Of a stretch of 57,500 nt of DNA, positions 40,285 through 47,973 are shown one piece after another. The notes under the pieces are model-generated. The model did no database searches and was not told the DNA's origin. It saw only the letters and a list, made by a program, of their open reading frames with translations. The position numbers and the translations under genes were made by a program. The stretch comes from Candidatus Babeliales bacterium. Lineage in GTDB: Bacteria; Babelota; Babeliae; Babelales; Chromulinivoraceae. How positions within the stretch are numbered: position 1 is the first letter of the stretch; each line of letters opens with the position of its first letter. The stretch lies in contig JBAZWT010000004.1 of NCBI GenBank assembly GCA_041660205.1, positions 1 to 57,500 of the forward strand, given 5' to 3'.

Positions 40285-40357
40285 TAAAGAGAAGTCATTT
40301 AAAGTGAGGACTTGTCCTCCACTTTTGCACTACAAAAGTGGAGGAGAGAGTGGGATT
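40285..40357. repeat. 73-base direct repeat, right copy (end of tRNA-Ser)
   Basis: The right partner of 39865-39937. Here the GAGAGTGGGATT end is part of the intact tRNA-Ser gene (minus). Its palindrome CTCCACTTTTG...CAAAAGTGGAG lies just downstream of the tRNA and includes the CCA triplet, so it may act as terminator or processing signal. Confidence 0.85.
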
Positions 40358-40428
40358 CGAACCCACGATCCCGGTAAAGAGATAACGGTTTTCAAGACCG
40401 CCGCTTTCGACCACTCAGCCATCTCTCC
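40339..40428 (-). tRNA. tRNA-Ser (anticodon UGA)
   Basis: Class II tRNA: acceptor GGAGAGA/TCTCTCC, D arm TGGCTGAGTGG, anticodon arm CGGTCTTGAAAACCG (loop CTTGAAA, anticodon TGA), a long variable arm, and T arm GTGGGTTCGAATCCCAC. CCA is encoded (40341-40339). The base before CCA reads U where tRNA-Ser usually has G. Reads UCA/UCN serine codons. Confidence 0.95.
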
Positions 40429-40745
40429 ATACATATAAAAATTCAAAGAAGGAATCACCGCTTTTCAGCCGTCGCTACGCTATGTCTGACAGGCGACCAT
40501 TTCAGCCATCCCCGTCCGACGTAATGTTATTGTAGGCGGATCTCCATACAAATTAGAAATTCAAAGAATAAATCAAGATAATATCTATTGTACGCGTAAT
40601 TAGACTGAAATCAAGAGGGACGTGTAATTTTATATAATTAAGCCGTTCATTTTTTGATGAAAAAGGTGGAAAGCTTGTGAAAGGTAATTTTTTTTATATA
40701 GATTGAAATAAAACTTTTATAAAAAATGGATAAGGGAGAAACTTC
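40429..40745. repeat. Intergenic region with repeat insertion beside tRNA-Ser
   Basis: No gene seen. The string ATCTCCATACA.AT..AAATTCAAAGAA occurs at 40421-40450 and again at 40541-40571. Between the two lies a GC-rich repeat block (CGTCGCTACGCTATGTCTGA, CAGGCGACC, CCCGTCCGACG). This is the pattern left by insertion of a repeat with duplication of the target, or by partial duplication of the tRNA 5' end. The promoter of the 40746 gene is in the AT-rich right part. Confidence 0.55.
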
Positions 40746-43700
40746 ATGAAGAGTCTTTTTAAGTTGTATGTGTTTTTAGGCCTTAGTTTGTCAGGGCTTC
40801 AGTTACATGGTTATGGATCTAACTGTCAGTATTATACAGATTTATTTGGTCCTTTACAGACTGGTTACACTATGGGGGATTTGGTTCGATATACCGTGAC
40901 GCCAGGATTAAATGTGTATAACAAAGCTGTTATAGCTCCAGCTGGAGCGCAAGATATTAATGACTTTGGCAAGAATACTTATAATTTGTATAACGCTCTT
41001 GGGTATTTATATGCAGGTTGGGCAGCATTACATCATAATGATCCTACAAATACTATACCTCAATATGTAAGCAATGTTGCGACTATAAAAAAAAGCTGGA
41101 TGACAGATTATCGTACTGGAAATTCATCGTTACAAGGATTTGATAATAGTAATACGTGCATTCCTCCTATAATTTTTCCAATGACAGAATCTATCGGTAC
41201 ACCATCTATTGGAGGTTATTCACCTGCAGGAGGTGATTCTACTTCAGCCTTTCAAAATTTGGGAGGCCTTACAACAAATTATAATTACGCTAATGCATCT
41301 TGTGGTTGGTGTTCAAATACTGATGATGGAAATTATATTTTAGCTTATTGGTCTACAGCTGCTAATGCTCCAGTTATTTTGCCGACAGGGCAATTTTTTG
41401 GAGCGCGAATAGCACATATTTTAGGAGCTGTAGTTAACGATGTGCCATGGTCAGATGATTTAAGTTCATCAAATGCTTCTGGTGGAACAGGATCTTTTGC
41501 AAGTCCTTTATTAAGTGGGTCTAAAACAACGTTGCCGATGCTTGCTGTGATGGCAGGAAATTCTGCTGGTTATACTAACGCAACAGCGCCAGCAGGTATG
41601 ATTGAACCTTCAACTGCACACTTTGGATCAATGCAGACATTTTTAAGTAAAAAACCTATTCTGAGAAACGTTTCATCAGCAATTCAATCATATTTAGAGA
41701 CTCATATTAATCAAACAGTAACGCGACTGGCATCTGTGTGTTCATATGGTTTAGATCCAGAAAAAAATTTAATAGAAATTAATGATAATTCTGTAACGGC
41801 ATATGATAGTGGTGTGATAGTTGCGATACAGAATAATACTGGCGACCCGTTAACAGTTAATCAAATTGCTCCCTCTGTTGCTGGTTCATCTACAGGATCG
41901 GCTACTACTCCTGTAACTACTGTATCTACTCAGATTGGTTCTTTGACGACTGGAGCAAGTAATTACTATCTGCATACAGCTTCCTTAATGTCACCATCTA
42001 CATCGGCAACATCTGTAAACTTACCTGCGTCTGGTAATGCGATTGAAATTAAAGACTCTGTAGCTAATTCTAGCGTATTTATACAAGTTGTTACGCCAGG
42101 TCAGTTAAGTGTTGTTACTGCTAAACTTAATGCAGCGTATGGATCTAAAGGAGGGTCATTAGCTTACAATCAGGAAAACGCATATACTGCGCCAAGTAAT
42201 GCTCAATATTTATTGATAACAAATTTTGATACATCGGGAGCTATAACAGGATCAAATTATACTATGTATCGTATGCAAGCAGTTAATCTAGCAGAATTTA
42301 ATGGTCAGCCTTACTTTGTAACATTACAAATAAATAAAGAGCAGTTAGGATATGGTTTAAACGGTACTCAGTTGGACTTAGGCCTTGCAAATAGTTCGAT
42401 TTTATATCCTTCAATAGTATCTGTGAAAACATTCTTATGGCAAAGTGTGTTAGATGCAACAAAGAATACGTCGACAGCTTTAAATTATTATAGTTATGTA
42501 CCATTACTTTTAATGCCAGATTCTATAATGAAAGCAGGCGTTGATGGACTGCAAGCGTACTATACCATATGGTTAATGTCATATGCTGCAGCTTTAACAG
42601 AATTTATGGGTATTTCTACGTTTGGTGATACTTTAAATTGTTTGTATGAAGTTTTTGATTTATTTGATGCGAGTGGTATTCATCAGCAACCACCAGCGCG
42701 CGTTGTGATTGATGCTGCAAATCTGTTACAGTCTGGTCAATCGCTTATTCTTAGTAAAGATACTATTAATGTACAATCGATTGGGCAATATCTAGCTTTG
42801 ATGGGATCTGACGTGTGGGATCTTGGCTCTAACTTCCATCAAGATATTCCAATCTTAAATCTTTATGCTGGTGCTTCTCAGGGAGAAGTTGTGGTAAATA
42901 AAACAGGCGGCACTTACATTAATTTTGGTGTTACTGTCGGATCTCCTAAGCCTATAATACCAACAACATTTGCGGATTGGTATGGAGTTCCGTATAACAA
43001 TACGATGTTGTTTTCTTTACCAGCAGCAACGCTGCAAGCAGGTGTGATTGCAACATTGTCACAACCAACACCAGGAAATTATCAGTTGGCTTTTACTGAC
43101 CAGGCAAACAATGTACTGGCTGTTCAAAAAGTTTTTGTTGATACAGCTATTCAAAACATATCACCAATTACTGTTGATTTTTTACATGCAGATGGTGATA
43201 GAGCTTGGTCGTCGCCTGTTGTATTACCTGCTAAAGTTGTATCCGTTGGCGTAGCTCAAACACAGCAGTTTATGTTGCAGTATACGTCAGCAGGAAGTAA
43301 GAATACTTTGACATTGCCACCCATGACATTTGATCTGATAAAAAATAAAGCTGCTTTGAAAAAATCTGTTCCTAATCCTTCATCTTATATATGGTTTGAT
43401 TCAACAAGTTACTCAGGAGCAACGTATGCTAATGTGTCATCGGATCAGACTATTGCTGAGTTGGTATTAGAATTAGAGTTTAGTGATGGCAGCTCTTCTT
43501 CTTTACACGTAGATGCACAATTTCCTAAAGAATTTGCATTGATTGCCCAGCATCTTGGTAAGCAGAAATCAGTTTCCATAAGTAGCAATGTTGATACTTT
43601 TGGTTCGGCGGCATCATTTATTGCCTATGATGCGTTAACATTGAAACCATTGTGTAAATTTACTTTTAAAAATTTAGTTGCAAGTGATGGTAAAACTTCG

Positions 43701-44579
43701 ATATCACATAGAGCTGTGTTAACTAAATTAAATGTAGTGTATCAAACAACAGACAGCTTAACGTTAAATATGCTATCTCCTGTATCATCTGCCTCGTACC
43801 AGCCAAAGCAGCCTATTATATTACAATCAACATCACCGTCTGGGGTACAAGCATTTACTATTTCACAAGGATCACAAGTAGAGCCAATTTCATTAACGCC
43901 AGTGGACACATCAGGAAATCCTTTAACTCCAGTTTCAGTATCGTCTAAAGATCTTGTAGCAATTAATGCAGCTATTGTAAGTGGTATCTCGGTGAGTGTT
44001 ACGTTTAATAGCCAAGACAGTGCTGATGGATCTGCGGTTAATATGTTTTATGCAGCATATGATCTTACAAGTGGAAAAAAACTTTGTGATAATTTGTCGG
44101 GTACAAATATATCTACGATGACTGAGTCTAAACTGTCGACTTCGACTAATATCGTGGCGCAGGGACAAACATTTACGGGGTATGGCTACTATAGCATTCG
44201 TTATGATTCGAAATATCCAATTGCTGTGCAAAAAGTTGCTGCAAAAGTAGTAACAAAACAAGCTACAAAAGGTAAAGCTATTGAAAAAATAATACCTACA
44301 AAAGTTGAAAAACCATCTGAAAAAAGTAAAAAACCATTTGTAAAAGGATCTAAATCATCGAAGCCAGAATCAAAAAAATTAGTGAGCGATGAGCAATATA
44401 AAGCAATACTTGCAGATCTTGAAATTATGAAAATTGGAGCATCGTTAAAACTAGTATCACAAATAAATACGCTTGAAAAAAACATGAAAATTAAAAGCAA
44501 GGTTAATAAACTTTATACTGCTTATGTGGATAAAGAGATTGAAAAAATCAATGTCGCATTAGCAGCTGAGGCAAACTAA
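40746..44579 (+). CDS. Very large exported protein of the B family
   Basis: 1277 residues; GGGAGA lies just before the ATG. Signal peptide MKSLFKLYVFLGLSLSGLQL. A long beta-rich, Ser/Thr/Gly-rich mature part shares landmarks with B1 and B2: VIVAIQNNTGDPLTVNQ against IIVNIQNNTNAEFSISQ, YRMQAVNLAEFNGQPYFVTL against RIQAINISKLTGPYLLTM, PGNYQLAFTDQANNVL against TGVYQLTWTNKKNKVI. The end (about 1170-1277) is Lys-rich and coiled-coil (KPSEKSKKPFVKGSKSSKPE), with VDKEIEKINVALAAEAN last. Likely a surface or secreted structural protein. Unlike B1/B2 it has no A-type partner beside it. A terminator follows. Confidence 0.9.
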   Translation: MKSLFKLYVFLGLSLSGLQLHGYGSNCQYYTDLFGPLQTGYTMGDLVRYTVTPGLNVYNKAVIAPAGAQDINDFGKNTYNLYNALGYLYAGWAALHHNDPTNTIPQYVSNVATIKKSWMTDYRTGNSSLQGFDNSNTCIPPIIFPMTESIGTPSIGGYSPAGGDSTSAFQNLGGLTTNYNYANASCGWCSNTDDGNYILAYWSTAANAPVILPTGQFFGARIAHILGAVVNDVPWSDDLSSSNASGGTGSFASPLLSGSKTTLPMLAVMAGNSAGYTNATAPAGMIEPSTAHFGSMQTFLSKKPILRNVSSAIQSYLETHINQTVTRLASVCSYGLDPEKNLIEINDNSVTAYDSGVIVAIQNNTGDPLTVNQIAPSVAGSSTGSATTPVTTVSTQIGSLTTGASNYYLHTASLMSPSTSATSVNLPASGNAIEIKDSVANSSVFIQVVTPGQLSVVTAKLNAAYGSKGGSLAYNQENAYTAPSNAQYLLITNFDTSGAITGSNYTMYRMQAVNLAEFNGQPYFVTLQINKEQLGYGLNGTQLDLGLANSSILYPSIVSVKTFLWQSVLDATKNTSTALNYYSYVPLLLMPDSIMKAGVDGLQAYYTIWLMSYAAALTEFMGISTFGDTLNCLYEVFDLFDASGIHQQPPARVVIDAANLLQSGQSLILSKDTINVQSIGQYLALMGSDVWDLGSNFHQDIPILNLYAGASQGEVVVNKTGGTYINFGVTVGSPKPIIPTTFADWYGVPYNNTMLFSLPAATLQAGVIATLSQPTPGNYQLAFTDQANNVLAVQKVFVDTAIQNISPITVDFLHADGDRAWSSPVVLPAKVVSVGVAQTQQFMLQYTSAGSKNTLTLPPMTFDLIKNKAALKKSVPNPSSYIWFDSTSYSGATYANVSSDQTIAELVLELEFSDGSSSSLHVDAQFPKEFALIAQHLGKQKSVSISSNVDTFGSAASFIAYDALTLKPLCKFTFKNLVASDGKTSISHRAVLTKLNVVYQTTDSLTLNMLSPVSSASYQPKQPIILQSTSPSGVQAFTISQGSQVEPISLTPVDTSGNPLTPVSVSSKDLVAINAAIVSGISVSVTFNSQDSADGSAVNMFYAAYDLTSGKKLCDNLSGTNISTMTESKLSTSTNIVAQGQTFTGYGYYSIRYDSKYPIAVQKVAAKVVTKQATKGKAIEKIIPTKVEKPSEKSKKPFVKGSKSSKPESKKLVSDEQYKAILADLEIMKIGASLKLVSQINTLEKNMKIKSKVNKLYTAYVDKEIEKINVALAAEAN

Positions 44580-44614
44580 ATATGTATTAAGTATTTTTTA
44601 ACTGAAAATTAAAT

Positions 44615-44675
44615 AAAAAACCCCGTGTTGCATCTGCTGCAAGGCTACGAAGCATAAGTAATACGGGGTTTTTTA
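44615..44675 (+). terminator. Terminator with a repeat in its loop
   Basis: AAAAAACCCCGTGTT ... AATACGGGGTTTTTT forms the outer stem. The loop carries GCATCTGCTGCAAGGCTACG AAGCATAAG, including the CTACGAAG core of the dispersed repeat family. The repeat seems to have entered, or to be carried by, a terminator. Confidence 0.85.
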
Positions 44676-44785
44676 TTGTGGTAATTCGATTGTTTTAATG
44701 TTATTAAAAAAATTGCACTAAAGATGCTGAAGGTATGATATATTTTGTGATATTTTTATTTTTCATAAGAATTGTAAGGAAATGT

Positions 44786-45046
44786 ATGTTGCGTGAAAAA
44801 AATATTTTACGAGCTGTTTTGAGTGTATTGAGCATGAGTTTTTTGGTGAGTGCTTCTTTTGCAATAAATTCAGTAACAAGGATAAGTAGCGTGGCTGAAG
44901 AAGAGGAAAATCTTGAAAAATTGAAAAAAGAAGAAAGTTTTGAAAAGTTGAAAAAAGCTGAAATGCAAAAAGATCAGCATGCAATAGAAACAGAAAGAGC
45001 TCGGCGAGCTCAAGAAAAGGCTTCGAAAAAAGAATCGCACATATAA
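44786..45046 (+). CDS. Small exported charged protein
   Basis: 86 residues from ATG 44786 (AAGGA upstream; the frame open from 44735 is not needed). Signal peptide MLREKNILRAVLSVLSMSFL with cleavage near SFA. The rest is a highly charged helix with EENLEKLKKEESFEKLKKAE (an 11-residue repeat) and an Arg/Lys end. Likely a coiled coil. No family recognised. Confidence 0.65.
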   Translation: MLREKNILRAVLSVLSMSFLVSASFAINSVTRISSVAEEEENLEKLKKEESFEKLKKAEMQKDQHAIETERARRAQEKASKKESHI

Positions 45047-45202
45047 AATGGGCGTTATGGAAAAATGTTGATTGATGCAAAAAAAGCTTTTCTAGTCAGT
45101 AAAAATCAAGGTCTGATTGGTTTTTATATTGCAAAAAAATCACAATTATGACAAACTGAAAACAAGTTCTTATTTATAAAGTTTTAAACCAACAGAGATT
45201 TC

Positions 45203-46069
45203 ATGAAAAAATCAGTGCCGCATTCGGTCTATATCAGCTTGTCGTCATTTTTAATCGCCTTGGTATCCAAAAATAAATCGCTAGGTATTTGTTTAAGTTT
45301 GTTGAGCCTGAGCTCCTTTATGAGCGCTTCTTCACAACAAGTCCCAAAGCCTGCACCAAAAGGCTTGTCCTGGTTGAAAGAAAGATCAAAAGTAAGTAAA
45401 GAAGAATCTAGTAAGGTTACGCTTGTTACATCTAGAATAGTAGCACAACCTTTTATCAGCGGACGTAATGCTGACGTTTCAGGAGATATAGTTCCAGCTG
45501 CTGGGCCTGTAAATAAGCTAATAGCAGTAAATCATTTAGATTCTAGTGCTGTTGATCAAGAAGTTAAATCTAGAAGAATACAAGCAGATTTAGTCGCTAA
45601 ATATGTAGGCCCGCAAGAAATTGTTCCTGTAGAAAAAGATGCTAAATCTATATTGGGGATGGAAGCGTCAGTCTACCATGCGTTAATGGTAAGACGGTAT
45701 CAGTTAGTGCCGTGCAAAATAGCAAAAAATTTATACATTCGTGCTTTTAGATATGTAGAAAATGAAAAATTTATTGAAGCAAAAGAAGCTGAAGCTGCGG
45801 CAGAAGCTGCGGTAAAAAATATGCCAAACGTGCGCAAAGAAGAAGCTGAAAAAGAATCTTTGATGGAAGCGATAGAACGTATAATATCTCGACGTGGATG
45901 TCGTTCTGAAGAGATGAAAGAATATTTAGATAGAGAAAACTATTTGCACCAAAATCGACTTGAGCTTTTTTATAATGGAAGTTTTCCAAAAGAAGTGTTG
46001 GAAGATATTTTGGTTAACGTGCAAAAAATTGCAGAACGATCTGAACAGAATAAGAAACGGGATAACTAA
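45203..46069 (+). CDS. Exported protein of unknown function
   Basis: 288 residues. An N-terminal hydrophobic stretch (SLGICLSLLSLSSFMSAS, about 27-44) acts as a late signal peptide with cleavage near MSA. The mature part has a Lys/Ser-rich linker and two helical blocks: SILGMEASVYHALMVRRYQL and a charged Ala/Glu-rich coiled coil (KEAEAAAEAAVKNMPNVRKE). Near the end RRGCRSEEMKEYLDRENYL. It shares the LSVLSMSFLVSASFA-like signal core with the preceding gene. No family recognised. Confidence 0.75.
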   Translation: MKKSVPHSVYISLSSFLIALVSKNKSLGICLSLLSLSSFMSASSQQVPKPAPKGLSWLKERSKVSKEESSKVTLVTSRIVAQPFISGRNADVSGDIVPAAGPVNKLIAVNHLDSSAVDQEVKSRRIQADLVAKYVGPQEIVPVEKDAKSILGMEASVYHALMVRRYQLVPCKIAKNLYIRAFRYVENEKFIEAKEAEAAAEAAVKNMPNVRKEEAEKESLMEAIERIISRRGCRSEEMKEYLDRENYLHQNRLELFYNGSFPKEVLEDILVNVQKIAERSEQNKKRDN

Positions 46070-46108
46070 ATATAAAGTTATCTATGTTTAATGTATTGCA
46101 GTAAAGAT

Positions 46109-46576
46109 TTAGAAATTGTTTGACCGCGTGTGCGAGACAGCAGCTTCTCCGTCATCATCATCCCCTGTTGCAACTCCAATAAGTGAAGTGTAGCACATAC
46201 GTTTTAAGTATGTGTTGTAACTTGAAAGACTTTGAATATCATTTTTGGGTGGATTATGACGAGCAATAGACTTGATCCATTGTCCTGATGAATGCATCAA
46301 TATGGTAACCAAGTATGAATTGCCGATTTGACTGCTTGATAGCTCAGGTGTTGAAGTAGAATTTTCAGATATAAAAGGCGGTTGTACAACGCTTAAACCA
46401 TATTTGCTGAGCGCTGGACGAGAAGCGTTAATGATTGCTTCAAAATCTGCGTAGGTACTTTTGAAAAAAGGATTCTTTTGATTTTTTCCTGCTACTGCCA
46501 TTTCTCCTTGCGCTTTTGCAAGAGCGGTAGCTAGCTGATCTATTTCTGTTGACATTAAATCGTTGAAGTTGTTCAT
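46109..46576 (-). CDS. ERF-family single-strand annealing protein
   Basis: 155 residues behind GGGAGA. The ERF pattern is clear: LATALAKAQGEMAVAGKNQK, PFFKSTYADFEAIINASRPA, LSKYGLSVVQPPF, LHSSGQWI-type (ILMHSSGQWIKSIARH), SYNTYLKRMCYTSLIGVATG and DDDDGEAA. ERF proteins anneal single strands in phage recombination, usually beside SSB and exonuclease genes. None is nearby, so this is an orphan, domesticated or relict, and it lacks the usual variable C-terminal domain. It acts in the cytosol. Confidence 0.88.
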   Translation of the reverse strand: MNNFNDLMSTEIDQLATALAKAQGEMAVAGKNQKNPFFKSTYADFEAIINASRPALSKYGLSVVQPPFISENSTSTPELSSSQIGNSYLVTILMHSSGQWIKSIARHNPPKNDIQSLSSYNTYLKRMCYTSLIGVATGDDDDGEAAVSHTRSNNF

Positions 46577-46874
46577 CTATTCTCCCTAAACTACCCTATA
46601 AGAAAACATGGGGTTCGTTTGAATGTAAGTGTTTTTGTAATGAAATAAAACTGAAAGATTGTTTTTGAGATATTTGTATTTATTTGTGATGTGAATGAGA
46701 TTTTATCGCCCAGCCTTCGTATTTCCCAGCCGTCGCTTTCAGCTTTGGCGGGCAGGCTGCTATCGCTCATTTACTACGGCGGGCAGCTTTCGCTTTTAAT
46801 CTTCAAATTTGTTTCTTCGATTAAAGCTTTGAGCATTCAGCAATGGGCTTCCCAGCTGAAGCTTTAGCGAAAGC
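46577..46874. repeat. Repeat-rich intergenic region ending at tRNA-Leu
   Basis: No gene seen. 46710-46800 holds nested palindromic strings (CCAGCCGTCGCTTTCAGCTT, TGGCGGGCAGGCTG, GGCGGGCAGCTTTCGCTTT). 46806-46874 is a unit that abuts the tRNA-Leu CCA: read on the minus strand, CCAGCTTTCGCTAAAGCTTC then AGCTGGGAAGCCCATTGCTG. The same unit follows tRNA-Arg at 47823. Confidence 0.7.
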
Positions 46875-46963
46875 TGGTGCCAAGGGTCGGACTTGAACCG
46901 ACACGATGTCGCCATCGCGGGATTTTGAGTCCCGTGCGTCTACCAATTTCGCCACCTTGGCAC
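46875..46963 (-). tRNA. tRNA-Leu (anticodon CAA)
   Basis: Class II tRNA: acceptor GTGCCAAG/CTTGGCAC, D arm GGTGGCGAAATTGGTAGACG, anticodon stem CGGGA-CTCAAAA-TCCCG (anticodon CAA), long variable arm (CGATGGCGACATCG), T arm GTCGGTTCAAGTCCGAC, discriminator A and encoded CCA. Decodes UUG. Confidence 0.96.
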
Positions 46964-47040
46964 ATAAATATCAAATGGATATAAAAAGTGTACGGGAAAA
47001 CCGCTTAATCGTCAATAAATTTAATTAAACTACTGTAGAT

Positions 47041-47328
47041 CTAAAACATTTTTTTCTGCACGCCACATCCAATTTTTATGAGAAATTGCTCGTATGTTAA
47101 ATCCGTTTGGATAGCTAATTTTTTTTTACGGCTTATTAAACCAGAAATGATTTCAATGGATCTTTTGGTGACACCAATGGCATCTGAAATAACCTCTATA
47201 ACCTCTTTATTTGCTTTTCCATCTTCGGGAGCAGCTTTCACAAAGCACTTTAGAGAGCCAGATTTATCTAAGCATATGCTATGTTTTCCTGATTGAGTAG
47301 CCACTTTTACTTCAATGATTAATGCCAC
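47041..47328 (-). CDS. DUF167 (YggU) family protein
   Basis: 95 residues from a GTG at 47328 with AAAGGA upstream. The DUF167 signature is present: LKCFVKAAPEDGKANKEVIE, then GVTKRSIEIISGLISRKKKL. The family is a small alpha/beta fold, widely conserved, role unknown. It lies between tRNA-Leu and tRNA-Ser genes and appears to be a single-gene unit. Confidence 0.93.
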   Translation of the reverse strand: MALIIEVKVATQSGKHSICLDKSGSLKCFVKAAPEDGKANKEVIEVISDAIGVTKRSIEIISGLISRKKKLAIQTDLTYEQFLIKIGCGVQKKMF

Positions 47329-47471
47329 AAAATCCTTTCATTGGTATGAATAGTTCATACTTCCAAGGTTACCATAGATCAAGGTAAAACAAGATCTTTC
47401 CCTTGTAAAAGTCGAGAAAATCGGTATTCTTAAAAAGTATTGCTCTTTTGAAATATTTAGGCAATTTGTTT

Positions 47472-47562
47472 GGAGAGATGACTGAGTGGTTAAAAGTGCT
47501 CGCCTGCTAAGTGAGAGCTCTGGAAACAGGGCGCGAGGGTTCGAATCCCTCTCTCTCCACCA
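47472..47562 (+). tRNA. tRNA-Ser (anticodon GCU)
   Basis: Class II tRNA: acceptor GGAGAGA/TCTCTCC, D arm TGACTGAGTGG, anticodon arm with loop CTGCTAA (anticodon GCT), variable arm GAGCTCTGGAAACAGGGC, T arm GAGGGTTCGAATCCCTC, encoded CCA. The base before CCA is A rather than the usual G. Decodes AGC/AGU. Confidence 0.95.
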
Positions 47563-47748
47563 GTCTTCGCCCGTTGGGCTACGCCTAGGCGCAGCCAGAA
47601 AACAGGAAGAAAACATTATTTTAATTAAATATGCATAGCGAAGACTGCCTCGGCATAGTTCGAAGAACGAAGCCGGGCTGTGTTTTAAAACTTCATAGTC
47701 TCAACTAAAACCCATCTGTGGTTTTATCTTAGAAATCTATAAAAGTAT
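47563..47748. repeat. Repeat-bearing spacer between tRNA-Ser and tRNA-Arg
   Basis: Directly after the tRNA-Ser CCA comes GTCTTCGCCCGTTGGGCTAC then GCCTAGGCGCAGCC, a GC-rich palindromic string. At 47640-47690 a second block, GCGAAGACTGCCTCGGCATA, includes the complement of GTCTTCGC, so the two can pair over ~75 bases. No gene. Confidence 0.55.
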
Positions 47749-47825
47749 GCGCCCGTAGTTCAGCTGGATAGAACGTCAGACTACGAATCTGAAGGTCAGA
47801 GGTTCGACTCCTCTCGGGCGCACCA
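47749..47825 (+). tRNA. tRNA-Arg (anticodon ACG)
   Basis: Acceptor GCGCCCG/CGGGCGC, D arm TAGTTCAGCTGGATAGA, anticodon arm CAGACTACGAATCTG (loop CTACGAA, anticodon ACG, to be edited to ICG), T arm CAGAGGTTCGACTCCTCT, discriminator A, encoded CCA. Decodes CGU/CGC/CGA. Confidence 0.97.
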
Positions 47826-47890
47826 GCTTTCGCCAAGGCTTCAGCTGGGACGCCCATTACTGAATGCCCAAAGCATTAATCAAAAACTTA
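47823..47890. repeat. Palindromic unit fused to the tRNA-Arg 3' end
   Basis: Starting in the CCA itself: CCAGCTTTCGCCAAGGCTTC then AGCTGGGACGCCCATTACTG and AATGCCCAAAGCATTAATC. It matches, base for base in most places, the unit after the tRNA-Leu CCA (46806-46877, minus strand). CCAGCT...AGCTGG is its terminal inverted repeat. Confidence 0.8.
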
Positions 47891-47973
47891 CTTAAAATTC
47901 AAAATTGCTCATTTAATTTTTTATCATGTACAATAAAATCGAAGGCTAACTTAAATCGTTGAAGGATTAAAGT

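Noticed and set aside
39865..40357. CRISPR-like repetition
   Set aside because: Only two copies, separated by a gene; no array of short repeats and spacers was seen anywhere in the window.
40256..40438. 60-codon frame across the tRNA-Ser locus
   Set aside because: GESGIRTHDP-type translation is the known false product of reading the strand opposite a tRNA.
47338..47616. 92-codon minus frame with ERDSNPRALFP
   Set aside because: Antisense reading of tRNA-Ser(GCU), a well-known artefact.
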